This document shows positions 5,079 through 5,717 of a DNA stretch of 5,717 nt, in pieces (within the stretch, counting starts at the first letter, position 1; the number at the start of each line of letters is the position of its first letter). The position numbers and the translations under genes were made by a program. The DNA comes from an uncultured Clostridia bacterium. GTDB lineage: Bacteria > Bacillota > Clostridia > Oscillospirales > Butyricicoccaceae. The notes below the pieces were generated by a model. The model was not told the DNA's origin. It made no database searches and saw nothing but the letters and a program-made list of their open reading frames with translations. The DNA is taken from the NCBI GenBank assembly GCA_945486175.1, contig CALYTA010000079.1, positions 1 to 5,717 on the forward strand, read 5' to 3'.

Positions 5079-5717
5079 TTACTGCTTGATCTGCTCCATG
5101 ACGAACGACTCGATGATGTCGCCCTCCTTCAGATCGTTGTAATTTTCAATGCCCATGCCGCATTCAAAGCCGTGTGCCACTTCCTTGACATCGTCCTTGA
5201 AGCGCTTGAGCGAATTCAGATGGCCCTCGTGGATGACAATGCCGTCGCGGACAATGCGCACCTCGCAGGAACGAACAATCTTGCCGTCCAGAACGTATGC
5301 GCCCGCGATGGTGCCGACACCGGAGACCTTGAAGGTCTGACGGATCTCGGCATGGCCGACGACGACTTCCTTGAACTTCGGATCGAGCATGCCCTTCATC
5401 GCCTGCTCCATCTCCTCGATGCAGTCGTAGATGACGCGGTACAGGCGGATTTCGACATCCTGCTGATGTGCGGAATCGGTCGCAACGCGATCCGGGCGGA
5501 CATTGAAGCCGACAATAATCGCATTGGATGCCGCTGCCAGCATGACATCCGATTCGTTGATCGCGCCAACTGCGCCATGGATGACATTGACGCGAACCTC
5601 TTCGTTGGACAGCTTGAGCAGCGAAGAACGGACGGCTTCGACAGAGCCCTGAACATCCGCCTTGATGATGATGTTCAGTTCCTTCATATTGCCCTGCTGG
5701 ATGGTATCGAACAGATT
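5079..5717 (-). CDS. infB: Translation initiation factor IF-2, C-terminal part (5' end outside the window)
   Basis: The last 212 residues of IF-2, open to the window edge in frame. IF-2 is the GTPase that brings fMet-tRNA to the 30S subunit and promotes subunit joining. The fragment lacks the G domain, which would lie upstream. It contains the [13 protein letters not shown] segment (16-28) that begins the IF-2 core domain III, N-V-R-P (72-75), and the C-terminal beta-barrel that binds fMet-tRNA, with [21 protein letters not shown] (183-203). The protein ends 9 residues later with TAA. Sequence is conventional throughout. It heads the visible part of the operon; the gap to rbfA is 81 bp and contains the hairpin described separately. 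Confidence 0.97.
   Translation of the reverse strand, partial: NLFDTIQQGNMKELNIIIKADVQGSVEAVRSSLLKLSNEEVRVNVIHGAVGAINESDVMLAAASNAIIVGFNVRPDRVATDSAHQQDVEIRLYRVIYDCIEEMEQAMKGMLDPKFKEVVVGHAEIRQTFKVSGVGTIAGAYVLDGKIVRSCEVRIVRDGIVIHEGHLNSLKRFKDDVKEVAHGFECGMGIENYNDLKEGDIIESFVMEQIKQ

Noticed and set aside
1..5717. A novel defence, mobile or secretion system
   Set aside because: All coding space is accounted for by conserved housekeeping genes in standard order; no transposase, integrase, CRISPR repeat, toxin-antitoxin pair or unassigned gene was seen.

Overview
The window is a stretch of bacterial housekeeping chromosome. Every gene I can support lies on the minus strand, so transcription runs from position 5717 towards position 1. 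Gene order, AAGGAG-type ribosome binding sites, GTG/ATG starts, intrinsic terminators with U-tracts and near-consensus sigma-A promoters point to a Firmicutes genome. Base composition looks moderately GC-rich by eye. The protein style (NrnA, TruB and RibF motif variants) suggests class Clostridia, perhaps the Oscillospiraceae/Ruminococcaceae, but that last step is inference.

Layout in transcription order. (1) 5717-1767: the distal half of the conserved nusA-infB translation/RNA operon: the C-terminal part of infB (IF2), rbfA (30S maturation), a DHH/DHHA1 phosphoesterase of the NrnA type, truB (tRNA psi55 synthase) and ribF (FAD synthetase). rbfA and nrnA overlap by 4 bases and nrnA and truB by 20, so those three look translationally coupled. 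The two wider gaps each hold RNA structure: a terminator-like GC hairpin with a U-tract between infB and rbfA, and a long imperfect inverted repeat between truB and ribF. A strong intrinsic terminator closes the operon after ribF. (2) 1640-183: a two-gene unit with its own promoter: trmL (tRNA wobble 2'-O-methyltransferase) followed 15 bases later by a DegV-family fatty-acid-binding protein. (3) 182-1: a near-perfect sigma-A promoter, a leader of about 72 nt, a strong ribosome binding site and the first seven codons of another gene, possibly phosphoglycerate kinase.

Together the first block serves translation initiation, ribosome maturation, RNA-fragment recycling, tRNA modification and flavin cofactor synthesis; trmL adds another tRNA modification. 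I see no mobile element, CRISPR array, tRNA/rRNA gene or phage gene, and no novel multi-gene system. The points most worth a second look are the RNA structures inside the operon, above all the apparent terminator between infB and rbfA whose U-tract can pair with the A-tract leading into the rbfA ribosome binding site.
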